Source of the DNA: Runella limosa DSM 17973
GTDB lineage: Bacteria; Bacteroidota; Bacteroidia; Cytophagales; Spirosomataceae
Reading direction: 5' to 3'
Assembly (NCBI RefSeq): GCF_000482465.1
Contig: NZ_AXVJ01000043.1
Coordinates: 1-64,000, forward strand
Length of the DNA: 64,000 nt
The first letter of the stretch is position 1; every line of letters starts with the position of its first letter. The position numbers were made by a program, and so were the translations under genes. Of this stretch, positions 50,386-59,756 are shown piece after piece. The notes beneath the pieces were generated by a model. The model had not been told where the DNA came from. It was given only the letters and a program-made list of their open reading frames with translations, and searched no databases.

Positions 50386-51453
50386 ATGACAACGGACACA
50401 TTGGCCATGGAAATTCAACGCGTAGAAGCTTCGCGTATCCATGAAGTAGATTTCGACAATTTGGTATTTGGTCGCCATTATTCCGACCACATGTTTGTCG
50501 CCGATTACGTCAACGGCGAATGGACTAACCTTCAAATTGTACCCTACGCCAACCTCAGCCTCAGCCCTGCTACCGCTTCCCTCCACTACGGACAAGCGAT
50601 TTTTGAAGGTATGAAAGCCTACAAAAACGACGCGGGTGAAGTGCTCATGTTCCGTCCATTGGACAACTGGGCACGTTTCAACAAATCAGCAGCTCGTATG
50701 TGTATGCCCGAAATCCCCGAGGAGATTTTTATGGGTGGCCTTACAGAATTGCTCCGTTTGGATTCGGCTTGGGTACCTACTGCCCCTGATACTTCGCTTT
50801 ACATCCGCCCGTATATGTTTTCGACGGACGCGTACATCGGCGTGAAGGCATCTGATACCTATAAGTTTATCATTTTCACTAGCCCCGTAGGTAAGTACTA
50901 CTCAAAACCACCACGCGTGAAAGTAGAGCAACACTACATCCGCGCGGCAGAAGGTGGAGTGGGTTTCGCAAAATGTGCTGGCAACTACGCGGGTTCGTTG
51001 TACCCTGCGCGTTTGGCCCAGCAACAAGGCTACGACCAAATCATCTGGACCGACGCCCGTGATCACGAGTACGTAGAAGAATCAGGAACAATGAACGTGA
51101 TGTTTTTCATGGACGGAAAACTGATTACCCCTGCAACTTCTGACACTATCCTCAACGGCGTGACCCGCAAGAGCATTGTGGACATTGCGCGTCACTGGGG
51201 GATTCCAGTAGAAGAGCGTAAAGTGGCAGTCAAAGAAATAATTGACGCCCTCAAAGAAGGTCGTTTGGAAGCTGCTTTCGGCGCAGGAACGGCCGTTGTC
51301 GTGTCGCCGTTTGGCGTTATCGGCTACGAAGGCGTAGATTATGAACTCCCTACTCCAACGGATGAGTCATTTACAACGAAAGTAAAAGTATTTTTGAGCG
51401 ACCTCCGCACGGGCAAAGCAGAAGACCCGTTTGGCTGGATTGTGAAGGCGTAA
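50386..51453 (+). CDS. ilvE: Branched-chain amino acid aminotransferase
   Basis: A 355-residue PLP fold-type IV transaminase that makes or degrades leucine, isoleucine and valine. Length fits the eukaryote-like BCAT II type. Motifs: LHYGQAIFEGMKAYKN, FRPLDNWARFNKSAARMCMP, FAKCAGNYAGSLYPA (PLP lysine), EYVEESGTMNVMFF and GAGTAVVVSPFGVIGYEG. It follows the PduO gene by 113 bases and has its own promoter. It is followed by a strong terminator. Unlike leuA, no leader peptide is seen before it. Confidence 0.94.
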   Translation: MTTDTLAMEIQRVEASRIHEVDFDNLVFGRHYSDHMFVADYVNGEWTNLQIVPYANLSLSPATASLHYGQAIFEGMKAYKNDAGEVLMFRPLDNWARFNKSAARMCMPEIPEEIFMGGLTELLRLDSAWVPTAPDTSLYIRPYMFSTDAYIGVKASDTYKFIIFTSPVGKYYSKPPRVKVEQHYIRAAEGGVGFAKCAGNYAGSLYPARLAQQQGYDQIIWTDARDHEYVEESGTMNVMFFMDGKLITPATSDTILNGVTRKSIVDIARHWGIPVEERKVAVKEIIDALKEGRLEAAFGAGTAVVVSPFGVIGYEGVDYELPTPTDESFTTKVKVFLSDLRTGKAEDPFGWIVKA

Positions 51454-51474
51454 TTTCTTGTTGATATACACTCA

Positions 51475-51511
51475 AAGCGCCAGCTGATTCGGAATCAGCT
51501 GGCGCTTTTTT
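51475..51511 (+). terminator. ilvE terminator
   Basis: AAGCGCCAGCTGATT-CGG-AATCAGCTGGCGCTT is a perfect 15-bp stem with a three-base loop, followed by TTTTTTA. Very strong. Confidence 0.93.
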
Positions 51512-51572
51512 ATTTGCATTTGTTTTTTTATCTTTAATCACGTTTTAAATTTCATTGTATAAACCTACTAAT

Positions 51573-51806
51573 ATGTACACAGCAATTAAAGGTGTTTATG
51601 AAAATGGCTCATTAACATTTCTAGAGCCTGTACCCAATGTAGAAAAGTCAGAAGTTATCGTGATGTTTCTAAATGAAGACCCAATAAAACAGGTACGTCC
51701 AAGAGTGCCTGGCAGTTTAAAACGAATCGGTATGCTTGAAGGGAAAAAATACAGTATTCCTGACGATTTTAATGAGCCATTAGATGATCTAAATGACTAT
51801 ATGTGA
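51573..51806 (+). CDS. Antitoxin of a VapBC-type pair
   Basis: A 77-residue protein with a beta-rich N-terminus (AIKGVYENGSLTFLEPVPN, like DUF104/AF2212 antitoxins) and an acidic tail (FNEPLDDLNDYM) that would wrap the toxin. It should bind its own promoter and neutralise the following PIN toxin. Its TGA overlaps the toxin ATG by one base (TGATG), the classic coupling. The ATG at 51573 is preferred to 51555. Confidence 0.75.
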   Translation: MYTAIKGVYENGSLTFLEPVPNVEKSEVIVMFLNEDPIKQVRPRVPGSLKRIGMLEGKKYSIPDDFNEPLDDLNDYM

Positions 51807-52207
51807 TGGTTTATCTTGTAGATACTCAAATTGTTATCTGGTTTCTGTTATTCGATAATAACTTGACCCCTCCAATTTACGATCTCCTCATTGATACCAA
51901 TAACTCTATTCTTGTAAGCCAAGTCAGTTTATTTGAAATAGCAATAAAACAAACCATTGGCAAGCTACCTGAGTTAGATAAATCAATTAGTGAACTAACT
52001 ACAATTATTACCAACGATGGTTTTGACATTCTCCCTTTGCAGAATGAACACCTCGCCGAGTATAGTACTGTTCCATTATTACCTAATCACAAAGACCCTT
52101 TCGATAGACTTATTATTGCTACTGCCATTTCAGAAGGATTACCAATCATCTCCGCCGATGAGAAATTTAGTCTTTATCAAAACCTTGTCACGCTGATAAA
52201 AGCATAA
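51806..52207 (+). CDS. PIN domain toxin (VapC family)
   Basis: A 133-residue PIN-domain ribonuclease. The acidic active-site residues are all present: D in YLVDTQIVIW, E in VSLFEIAIKQ, D in KDPFDRLIIATA and D in ISADEKF. The HKDPFDR motif is typical of this VapC subgroup. VapC toxins cleave specific tRNAs or rRNA when freed from the antitoxin. The tail-end ATG at 51806 overlaps the antitoxin stop; a GTG one codon earlier is less likely. Confidence 0.88.
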   Translation: MVYLVDTQIVIWFLLFDNNLTPPIYDLLIDTNNSILVSQVSLFEIAIKQTIGKLPELDKSISELTTIITNDGFDILPLQNEHLAEYSTVPLLPNHKDPFDRLIIATAISEGLPIISADEKFSLYQNLVTLIKA

Positions 52208-52217
52208 ACATACTATA

Positions 52218-52973
52218 TTACCCCTCCCCCAATTTCTTATACTTCAAATACGTATAACGGGCGTTTTCTTTGGCAATAAATAAGCCGTAATAGCCGTCTA
52301 AAAAGCCCAATTTGAACACGTACTCCACCAAAAACCGAAAGGCTGGACTCAAGTATATTTTGACAAAATTTGCTCTTTTTCCCGCTTTTATTCCTTTTTC
52401 GGCAAATAACGTACTATATCGGTTGGTTTTTTGGGCAAACTGCTCAGGCGTATCTACCGTGTAATGATACACATAGCCCGCGAGTTTTTGAACCGAATTC
52501 TCAGGGCGGATGGTGAGTCCCTCGTGTACGGCGTCGGTATTCCAATGGATTTTTTTCTTATTGAAAATTCGGATGTGGCTTTCGGGGTTCCAGCCTCCAA
52601 AACGAATGAGTTTTCCCGCAAAAACGGTTCGGAAAGGCAAGTTATACGCGTCGGCCTTGGGTTGAGGCGTAAACGCTGCTTGGATGCTTTGCGCAAGTTC
52701 GTTACTCACAACTTCGTCATCGTCCACCGACAAAACCCAATCGTACTTGGCTTGCTCACTCCCGAAGTTTTTTTGTTCCGAATACCCTGGCCACGGTCGC
52801 TCAAACACGCGCGCGCCCAAGGCCGCGGCCACGGTGCGGGTGGCATCTTTACTGCCTGAGTCCACCACCACGATGTCGTCAGTAAGGGCTTTGAGGGCTT
52901 CAATCGTTTTAGCGATTTTTTTCTCTTGGTTTACGGTGATAATCACCGCCGAAAGGGGAAGTAACACAGGCAC
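52218..52973 (-). CDS. Glycosyltransferase family 2 (LPS core type)
   Basis: A 251-residue GT-A transferase like WaaE/KdtX beta-glucosyltransferases of the lipopolysaccharide core. Seen are LSAVIITVNQEKKIAKTIEA, DDIVVVDSGSKDATR (nucleotide site), VLSVDDDEVVSNEL (DXD region) and RFGGWNPESHIRIFNKKK. The C-terminus (FRFLVEYVFKLGFLDGYYG) is typical of the subgroup. It uses a nucleotide sugar on the cytoplasmic side. It is followed on the same strand by no close neighbour; vapC converges on it. Confidence 0.87.
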   Translation of the reverse strand: MPVLLPLSAVIITVNQEKKIAKTIEALKALTDDIVVVDSGSKDATRTVAAALGARVFERPWPGYSEQKNFGSEQAKYDWVLSVDDDEVVSNELAQSIQAAFTPQPKADAYNLPFRTVFAGKLIRFGGWNPESHIRIFNKKKIHWNTDAVHEGLTIRPENSVQKLAGYVYHYTVDTPEQFAQKTNRYSTLFAEKGIKAGKRANFVKIYLSPAFRFLVEYVFKLGFLDGYYGLFIAKENARYTYLKYKKLGEG

Positions 52974-53001
52974 GTTTGTTTGAAATAGTTATGGGAGAGC
53001 A

Positions 53002-54837
53002 CTACGCTGCGAGCGGCAACGTAAGGGCAATCACCGTTCCTTCATCAATGACCGAACGCACCAGTAAGTTCCCGTCCAGTTCTTCTACTCGCTTTTCCAT
53101 GTTAAACAAGCCGTTGCCACTGCCTCGTACGGCCTCTTTATCAAAGCCTACGCCATCGTCTTTGATGCGTAGATGCAGGCGGTCGTTTTCTTTGAACACT
53201 TGCACCCAAACATGTCGGGCTTGGGCGTATTTGGCAACGTTGTTGATGGCTTCTTTAAAAATCAAATAGAAATTGTACTGTTGGTTCGACGGGAGTTTGT
53301 ACTCTTCTAGGTCGTTCGCGACACAAAATTCGTATTTTATCCCTTTAGGGTCGAGCATTTCGGACGCAAAAATTTTCATTTTGTTCAACATACTCTCCAA
53401 ACTGTCGTTCATCGGGCGAGTCGTCCAAATAATATCGCGAATCGTTGCAACCGTCCGTTGGGAATTAACGCTTATCAAATCCAGCAGCTCCCGCAGTTGG
53501 CTATCGGTTTCTCTTACTTGACGTTTGGCAGCCTGACTCAGCATCGCGACCCCACTCAAGGTCGCGCCTAAATCATCGTGCAAATCGCGGGCAATTTGGG
53601 TTCGAATCTTGTCCGATAATTGCATTTGACGTATCGTTTCGGCCTGAATTTTTTGGGCATCACGGATTTGTTTCAGTCGATTTTGGTAAAAAGCGAAGCC
53701 AATAAAGCCCATCAACAACACCACTATCAGCGCCAAAGCCACAATTAATGCCGTTTTTTGGTGTAATTCAGCCTCTTGTGCGGCCTTAATTTGTTTCAAA
53801 CGTTGGTTTTCTTTGTCTTTTTCAAACGCATTATATTTCAATTCCACCAACTCCGCCCGCACGACGTTTTTCTTTTGTTCAATTGAATCGTTGAGGACTT
53901 TATATTTCTGAAAATAAGTCAGCGCGTCGCGGTAATTGCCCTGCAACTCTTCCAAATCGGCTAATTCTTTGTTCAGCTTGGCCGTTTCAACCAGCGACCC
54001 AAATTCCTGCGCCGTCTCAAACGCCTTTTGTAAGTATTCTTTGGCTTCTTCAAAATTTTGTTGCAGTCGGTAGGTTTGGGCTATTTCTTGATAACACTGA
54101 ATTTGGAGCAATTTTTCGCCGTGAATTTGGCTTCGTTCAATGGCTTGATTGAGGTAGTCAAGTGCCGTACTAAACTCTCGGCGGTGGTTGTAATTACGGC
54201 CAATACCTAGCAAAATTTGGGGCAAAATTTGGTAATTTTGGTCGGCATCTTTGGCCAAAACCAGCCCTTTTTGTAGATATTTCAACGATTCTTCGTAGCG
54301 CCCCATTCGTCGGTACAAGTCACCGATTTGTTCATGGTTGACGGCCATTCCTCTTTTTTCGGGTTGTTCCTGCTTTTGGTTCAATTCCAGTGCCTTAAAG
54401 GTATATTCCAAGGCTTTGGGAAGCTGATTCATCGACTTATAATTTTCAGCGATGTTATTCAAACAAATCGCTTGCCCCCGCTCCCAACCCGATTGTTCAA
54501 ACAGTCGAAGGGCTTTTAAATAGTACTCTTGGCCTTTGGCATAATTCCCTTCCAACGACTCCAAAATGGCGTAATTGATAAAGCTTTGACCCAAATTCAC
54601 CTGATTATTAAGCTGTTTGGCCAACTGATTGGCCTCGTTGGCATAACGCCAAGCAGCAGCTTGGTCGATTTCTGACAACCGATACGAAAGGCGGTGCAAG
54701 GTTACTACCCGCGCACTATCGAGTGCAGGATGCGTATCCAGCCAATGCCGTAAGCTATCGACCATTTTATTCTGAGCGTACACCACCGTTCCCAACGCCC
54801 AGAGCACTATTCCAATATATCGCCTACATCTTCTCAT
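53002..54837 (-). CDS. TPR-containing sensor histidine kinase (HisKA_3 type)
   Basis: A 611-residue membrane kinase. It has a signal/anchor (1-20), a periplasmic region of about seven TPR units (residues about 40-330), a coiled coil (325-360), one transmembrane helix (363-384), and a NarL-type dimerisation domain with the phospho-histidine H420 in ARDLHDDLGATLSG. The ATPase domain has FKEAINNVAKYA (N box), KDDGVGFD (G1) and GNGLFNMEKRVEEL (G2). The partner should be a LuxR-type response regulator, but none is adjacent. It starts 29 bases beyond the glycosyltransferase start, on the same strand and upstream of it, so the two may be co-transcribed. Confidence 0.9.
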   Translation of the reverse strand: MRRCRRYIGIVLWALGTVVYAQNKMVDSLRHWLDTHPALDSARVVTLHRLSYRLSEIDQAAAWRYANEANQLAKQLNNQVNLGQSFINYAILESLEGNYAKGQEYYLKALRLFEQSGWERGQAICLNNIAENYKSMNQLPKALEYTFKALELNQKQEQPEKRGMAVNHEQIGDLYRRMGRYEESLKYLQKGLVLAKDADQNYQILPQILLGIGRNYNHRREFSTALDYLNQAIERSQIHGEKLLQIQCYQEIAQTYRLQQNFEEAKEYLQKAFETAQEFGSLVETAKLNKELADLEELQGNYRDALTYFQKYKVLNDSIEQKKNVVRAELVELKYNAFEKDKENQRLKQIKAAQEAELHQKTALIVALALIVVLLMGFIGFAFYQNRLKQIRDAQKIQAETIRQMQLSDKIRTQIARDLHDDLGATLSGVAMLSQAAKRQVRETDSQLRELLDLISVNSQRTVATIRDIIWTTRPMNDSLESMLNKMKIFASEMLDPKGIKYEFCVANDLEEYKLPSNQQYNFYLIFKEAINNVAKYAQARHVWVQVFKENDRLHLRIKDDGVGFDKEAVRGSGNGLFNMEKRVEELDGNLLVRSVIDEGTVIALTLPLAA

Positions 54838-54927
54838 ACAAGAATTTTCTCTTCTGATTTTATTAGGCGAATTTCCTAATTTTCTGGCATCAACACTAAC
54901 ACAATTTAGTTAGTGGTCAACTTGATA

Positions 54928-54963
54928 CAAAAAAAGCGGTTGACATCACGCCAACCGCTTTTA
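54928..54963 (-). terminator. Terminator of the first M14 peptidase gene
   Basis: On the minus strand AAAAGCGGTTGG/TCAACCGCTTTTTTT forms a stem of about 11 bp with an eight-base loop and a T-run of seven. It lies 36 bases after the gene stop. Confidence 0.85.
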
Positions 54964-54998
54964 AAGTTATTGTTCGTCCACTAAAATTAGGACATTAT

Positions 54999-56816
54999 TT
55001 ATTGGGTTTTTGAAACGATACCTCCTTTGCGGCTATCGACTTCTACTGTCCATTTGTCAGCTTTTCCTTTCACAATCCAGCGAACTTTCACGGCATTACC
55101 GCCAGCACCGCCACCGAAAGGCCCACCGCCGCCGCCAAAGCCACCACCAACTGTACCAGGAAGGTTCGGAACTTCAATCGTTTGTGGGTTGTATTTCTGC
55201 TCACGCGTAAGACCCAAATCTTCATTTTCCACAACCATACCCGCTACTACTTGCGCGTTTTTCAAGGTAATGTAGTCAGGACGCTCGATTTTGAAACGAA
55301 GGTCATGCGCTGAGTGCGTCGGGATAGCCCGTTGGTTTTGAATCGTAGCCGTTACTTCGCTAAGTCCATTGGCTAAAGCGCGAGATTTAATGTCCACAAT
55401 CTCGATTTTAGGCATGTGGTAGGCGTGCAACATCGTGAAGGCCATGTTACGGTGTCCTTCTTCTTCCAACAAGAAACCTGGGGTGTTACGGATGTAGTTC
55501 TTTTTCGTTCCACCAATCTCAATATCACCGTATTGTGGGTGCTTAAACGGCTTCCATTTTACGTAGCTATCGCCCAACAACAAATACTTATCAAACTCCT
55601 CAAATTCAACGTTTTGGTTTCTATTTTCGGTTGAATTTTTGTTAAACAAACGATACGACGTATTGATTTCGTTTGAGAACATAAACACCCCACGTCCAAG
55701 GCCAATCCAGTCGATTTCACCACCATAAACGGTGTATAAATCTTTCCAAAGTACAAAATAGCGGTACCCTGGAATCATCTTTTCTCCCGTTTTTCCGATG
55801 ACGTCATACACAGCGATGTCCGACTGCGGTACGTACATGGCATCTTCTTCCGCACCAGGAGGACGCAAGAACATTCCCCCAAAGTTGTGGTAACTTTGTG
55901 CGCCAGCGATGTTTGAGTGGCTATAGAAAAACTTCTTCACGTTCTGCGTTTCGGGCAAACTTCCAGGGTAGAACAATGCGCCACCTTGGATATAGTCTGG
56001 CTGCCAGCCCCAGCCCCAGTCGCGGTTCGGGTCGTATGCGCCAGGGTTATCTTCGTTGACACGTCCGTCACCGTCGTTATCAATCCCCTCAAAACCAAGC
56101 AGTTCGTATTCGCCTTTTTCGTCAGGCTTTGCCAAAATCATGCGTTCAGGAAACTCAGGGTCAATTTTATAACGTCCCGTTGGCGACTTGCGGCGCATGT
56201 TCACAATGTGCCCATCACCGTCCAAATCATCGTAAGAATCTTCGTCCACCAAACCGTCACCATCGTCATCCAAAGGCATCATACCCGAACGTGATGAGCT
56301 TGTCGTGTTGGCTTTGTGAATAAAATTCTCGTGGGCATCAGGGTTCAATGATGGCAAAATGTAGAACGTACGGCCTTTGAGCATGTCCGTTACAAAGTCC
56401 ATTTTACCAAAGCTTTCGGCCAAATACCAAGCCGTGTACATCGCAAACTGCGTTCCTTGAAGCTCGTTGGCGTGGATGTTTCCATCAATCCAGAAAGCTG
56501 GTTTTGACTCAGGACGACCGCTTTTGAAGTCCGTAATGGTAATGACGTACATTTCGCGGCCTTGGTACGACTTTCCGATAGATTCGTATTTGACCAAGTC
56601 AGGGTACGCTTTGGCCAACTCTTGGGTGAGTTTGTTGAAACCAGCGTAATCCATGTAATAATTCCACGCCCATTTTACCTTCGGATTGGCAGGCGAACCA
56701 ATCGCCCGCATTCCCGTCAGGTCAGCGTCGATATTTGGAGCTGTTTGCGCCATTACTCCCATGTACATAGGAGCGCAAAGCGTAGCAGTTATGATTGATT
56801 TTATATATTTTTTCAT
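54999..56816 (-). CDS. Secreted M14 zinc carboxypeptidase (active copy)
   Basis: A 605-residue protease with a signal peptide (1-23, ending GVMAQ). The M14 zinc ligands are H115 and E118 (GNIHANELQG) and H310 (AQSYHNFGG), and the catalytic glutamate is probably E383 (FSNEINTS). Two calcium-binding-type loops, DDDGDGLVDED (about 183-193) and DNDGDGRVNED (246-256), are inserted before H310. A Gly-rich segment (PGTVGGGFGGGGGPFGGG) lies near the C-terminus. It should act in the periplasm or outside the cell on peptides or peptidoglycan. It lies immediately downstream of a paralogue lacking these ligands. Confidence 0.88.
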   Translation of the reverse strand: MKKYIKSIITATLCAPMYMGVMAQTAPNIDADLTGMRAIGSPANPKVKWAWNYYMDYAGFNKLTQELAKAYPDLVKYESIGKSYQGREMYVITITDFKSGRPESKPAFWIDGNIHANELQGTQFAMYTAWYLAESFGKMDFVTDMLKGRTFYILPSLNPDAHENFIHKANTTSSSRSGMMPLDDDGDGLVDEDSYDDLDGDGHIVNMRRKSPTGRYKIDPEFPERMILAKPDEKGEYELLGFEGIDNDGDGRVNEDNPGAYDPNRDWGWGWQPDYIQGGALFYPGSLPETQNVKKFFYSHSNIAGAQSYHNFGGMFLRPPGAEEDAMYVPQSDIAVYDVIGKTGEKMIPGYRYFVLWKDLYTVYGGEIDWIGLGRGVFMFSNEINTSYRLFNKNSTENRNQNVEFEEFDKYLLLGDSYVKWKPFKHPQYGDIEIGGTKKNYIRNTPGFLLEEEGHRNMAFTMLHAYHMPKIEIVDIKSRALANGLSEVTATIQNQRAIPTHSAHDLRFKIERPDYITLKNAQVVAGMVVENEDLGLTREQKYNPQTIEVPNLPGTVGGGFGGGGGPFGGGAGGNAVKVRWIVKGKADKWTVEVDSRKGGIVSKTQ

Positions 56817-56849
56817 TGGAAATTTCGATTAACGATTTGCGGAACAAAT

Positions 56850-58649
56850 TTACTTCAACGTCACCTCAGTCGATTGTACGCCTGCCGTTGGGCATCCAGC
56901 TTCAATCGTAAGTTTGCCAGTACCCGACACAAGCCACGTATATTCTTCTGACTCATCTACGCCCAAAGCGCCTCTAAGGTTGAGACGTTTTCCTGAAACA
57001 ATCGCTTGGCCACTGCCCAATTTAAGTTCCGTTTTTACTTTTTGAACAAAGCGAACGCGGTCACCAATTTCGGCATACGTTGGCAATAAACCTTTGTTGA
57101 TAACCGTCGCAGTAACGCGCGTCAAGTTATTTCCAAGTGATTCGGTTTTTACATTTACCAACTGAATTTCTGGCATTTGAGCACCCAATCCCGACAAAAA
57201 TTTGAGGTGTTTGTCAGCAACAGGCTCTAAATAAGAAAGTGGTGGGTTCAATTTTACAAATGGAGCTACGCCACCAACTTCTACTTTTTGGTTAGGGAAA
57301 TCAGGATGTTGAATGGCTTTCCAATCCACAAAAACACCCGTCAACTTTTCTTTGTCCGCCCATTTCAAGAAACGAGTATCGTCTTCGCTTGCATTGGCAG
57401 CACTTGCCGAAGCCGCTGCGGCTGCCGCTGCGGCCGCACCACCACCGCCCATCATGCCACCCATTCGGCCACCGCCGCCACCACCTGCTGCGGGAGCTGC
57501 GGCACCTGATGGAGCCCCTGCGCCCGAAGGAGCAGCAGCACCTGCACCAGTACCACGACGTGTAGAGTCGCGTGGGGCTTCTACTTTTGGCACCCACCAA
57601 CCTGGGGTAGTAAAGCTGTAACGACCCGCATGGAAATAAGCCGTTTGCGAGAAGTTTCCACGGGTTTGTGGCATCGCTGGCGCATCTTTCATAGCCGTAC
57701 GACTGTTGTACAACTTCGATACTTGCTCCATGGCTTTGGCATCTTTAGAAAGTGGCCCCGTGATGATACGACGAGCTACTTTAGACGCATCAAAACGCGG
57801 CGCTTCGCTGAGGTTGTTGTTAGGACCAAAAGTCAATACCGCAAAAATATTTGGCGCACGGTACAAGAAGTCAAGTAAGGCGCGTACTTCGGGTTCAGAA
57901 GCAGCGTACTCACCTGAGCCTGTTACGAAAATTTGGTAGTCAAATGTAAAGTTACGCTCTGGGTTGATACCTCCTTGACCGTCTTCGTTATATACGCGGT
58001 CTTTGTCGTTGTCAATACCTTCACTGTGCAACAAATACTTACCCACTTCTCCCTTGGTAGGATCGGCTTTCACCATGATACGTGGGTCTTCTTTGCTCGC
58101 AACAAACGACCCTGTTGGGTCTTCTACGCGCATCCAAGTAACCACTCCGTCGCCGTTGAGGTCTTCAAACGGGTCTTCGTCGATGCGGCCATCCCGGTCG
58201 TCATCGGCTTTGGTATCATTTCCAGTACGTTCAAATTTTAGCTTTGCCGCAAACTGCTCCTGTGCATCAGGGTTCATGCTTGGCAAAAAATAAAACGTTT
58301 TGGTATTCAATAATTTAGCAATACTATCAGCATTGGCCGACGCAAGCATTTTTTCAGCCGTTTGAATGGCCAACTCAGTTCCAGCTAAGTGCGTACCGTT
58401 TAAACCTGCAACGACCAAGATGGCAGGTTTTTTGGTCGCATCTCCTTTGCCAAGCGTAAGCAACCACAGGTCGCGCCCACCCGCGCTCTTGCCAATCGAG
58501 CTAACGGTAGCTTGGGCAGCGTATTTTGTGGAGAGAGTTTTGAGACGAGTGGAAAGTTGGGCGTGATTGTTGTAGGACGTTTGCGCCTGACTGACGGACG
58601 CGATTCCTACCAACGCCACCACTCCTCCGTAGAGTAATTGACGAATCAT
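56850..58649 (-). CDS. M14 carboxypeptidase homologue, apparently inactive
   Basis: A 599-residue secreted protein (signal 1-23, ending VSQAQ) paralogous to the next gene. It keeps the same SIGKSAGGRDLWLLTL block, LPSMNPDAQEQF and both Ca-type loops (DDDRDGRIDED; DNDKDRVYNED). At the zinc site, GLNGTHLAGTE aligns so that the ligands become Asn84 and His87 in place of His and Glu, and LTFGPNNN replaces the third His region. The catalytic Glu segment is also lost. A Gly/Ala/Pro low-complexity stretch (about 57410-57560) is inserted there. It ends 33 bases before the active copy starts, so they form an operon. Start at 58649 rather than 58679. Confidence 0.8.
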   Translation of the reverse strand: MIRQLLYGGVVALVGIASVSQAQTSYNNHAQLSTRLKTLSTKYAAQATVSSIGKSAGGRDLWLLTLGKGDATKKPAILVVAGLNGTHLAGTELAIQTAEKMLASANADSIAKLLNTKTFYFLPSMNPDAQEQFAAKLKFERTGNDTKADDDRDGRIDEDPFEDLNGDGVVTWMRVEDPTGSFVASKEDPRIMVKADPTKGEVGKYLLHSEGIDNDKDRVYNEDGQGGINPERNFTFDYQIFVTGSGEYAASEPEVRALLDFLYRAPNIFAVLTFGPNNNLSEAPRFDASKVARRIITGPLSKDAKAMEQVSKLYNSRTAMKDAPAMPQTRGNFSQTAYFHAGRYSFTTPGWWVPKVEAPRDSTRRGTGAGAAAPSGAGAPSGAAAPAAGGGGGGRMGGMMGGGGAAAAAAAAASASAANASEDDTRFLKWADKEKLTGVFVDWKAIQHPDFPNQKVEVGGVAPFVKLNPPLSYLEPVADKHLKFLSGLGAQMPEIQLVNVKTESLGNNLTRVTATVINKGLLPTYAEIGDRVRFVQKVKTELKLGSGQAIVSGKRLNLRGALGVDESEEYTWLVSGTGKLTIEAGCPTAGVQSTEVTLK

Positions 58650-58775
58650 TTGGGTTTGGTTTTTAGTTTGACACGGCAATTTACTACAAGAAATGTGACA
58701 CTTCTACCCAATCAGGCAAAGAGAGCGATAAAAACCAAATTTGTATAGAGATAAGGCGAAGTTTTGGCTCCTTTT

Positions 58776-59708
58776 TTATTTCAACAATGCCCTAATTTGC
58801 TGCTCAATCTCAGCCGCTTTCTTTTGGGCTTCTTCCAAGGGCAGGCCTACTTTCATTTCGGGGCGCTTGTGTCCAGTTGCAGTTAGCCACGCGTCTTTCA
58901 TCAGCGCTTGGCGTTGTTGTACCAACTTAAAAACCGCCTCCGACGAGGGGCGGTCGGGCAAGGCGCTCTTGGGTGTTCCCGCTTTAGCGACCTGTTTCTC
59001 ACCCAAATACAAAAGCACTTGTTTGGCCATAATCCAATGCCCAACCTCGCCAGGATGAACGCCATCTTCAGCCAAGGCAAAGCCCGAAAGTCCAAATTGT
59101 TCGTCAATTTTTCGGTGGGCATCAAGATACGTTTTCATGGGGTAATGAATGTCAATAACTTCCCATTTTTTGGTTTTACGCAAACTCAACAACCAGTCAG
59201 AATATCGATCAAGGACAGTGGCGTAACCTGCTGTTTTTCCGCGTAATTCATCAAAAATGGGAGGAGTAAGGTGAACAATTTTTACGCCCGTTTTTGCTAC
59301 TTCTTCGTGCAGCCATTCGATTCCTTCCCGAAACTTTTGAAAACGGTCTTCCCCAAACGGCAGGTAAATCCCGTCATTCATGCCGTAGCAGGCAAAGACT
59401 AAGTCAGGTTTGGTCGCTTTTAGGATGCGGTCGAGGCGTTCGTGTAAATCAGGACGGGGAAAACGCCCACCCGCGTGCCCTTCTTCTGAAAGCCCCGAAA
59501 CGGTTTCACTTGGCAATCCTACATTGATAAATTCAATCGAACGCTGCGGATAATTCGTCACAAAATACGCTTCAATGTCGGTTACGTAACTTCCCGCATA
59601 GGTAATGCTATTTCCCAAAAACAACACCCGACGTACCTGCGGCGGGATGCCTTGAGAGAAACTCAGTTGAGCAACCAACAAAAAGAGAAGAATTCGTAGA
59701 AATGGCAT
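58776..59708 (-). CDS. Secreted SGNH/GDSL hydrolase
   Basis: A 310-residue hydrolase with a signal peptide (1-19, ending LSFSQ). Block I VLFLGNSITYAGSY holds the nucleophilic serine, block III CYGMNDGIYLP the Asn, and block V DGVHPGEVGHWI the catalytic Asp and His. Such enzymes cleave esters such as O-acetyl groups on polysaccharides. The C-terminal 70 residues are helical and charged. The start at 59708 gives a proper signal peptide. It is divergent from the ABC ATPase, 48 bases apart. Confidence 0.88.
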   Translation of the reverse strand: MPFLRILLFLLVAQLSFSQGIPPQVRRVLFLGNSITYAGSYVTDIEAYFVTNYPQRSIEFINVGLPSETVSGLSEEGHAGGRFPRPDLHERLDRILKATKPDLVFACYGMNDGIYLPFGEDRFQKFREGIEWLHEEVAKTGVKIVHLTPPIFDELRGKTAGYATVLDRYSDWLLSLRKTKKWEVIDIHYPMKTYLDAHRKIDEQFGLSGFALAEDGVHPGEVGHWIMAKQVLLYLGEKQVAKAGTPKSALPDRPSSEAVFKLVQQRQALMKDAWLTATGHKRPEMKVGLPLEEAQKKAAEIEQQIRALLK

Positions 59709-59756
59709 TTTATCAACTTGTTTTGTGTTCACCAACAAAAGCAACTAAACGTCGGA

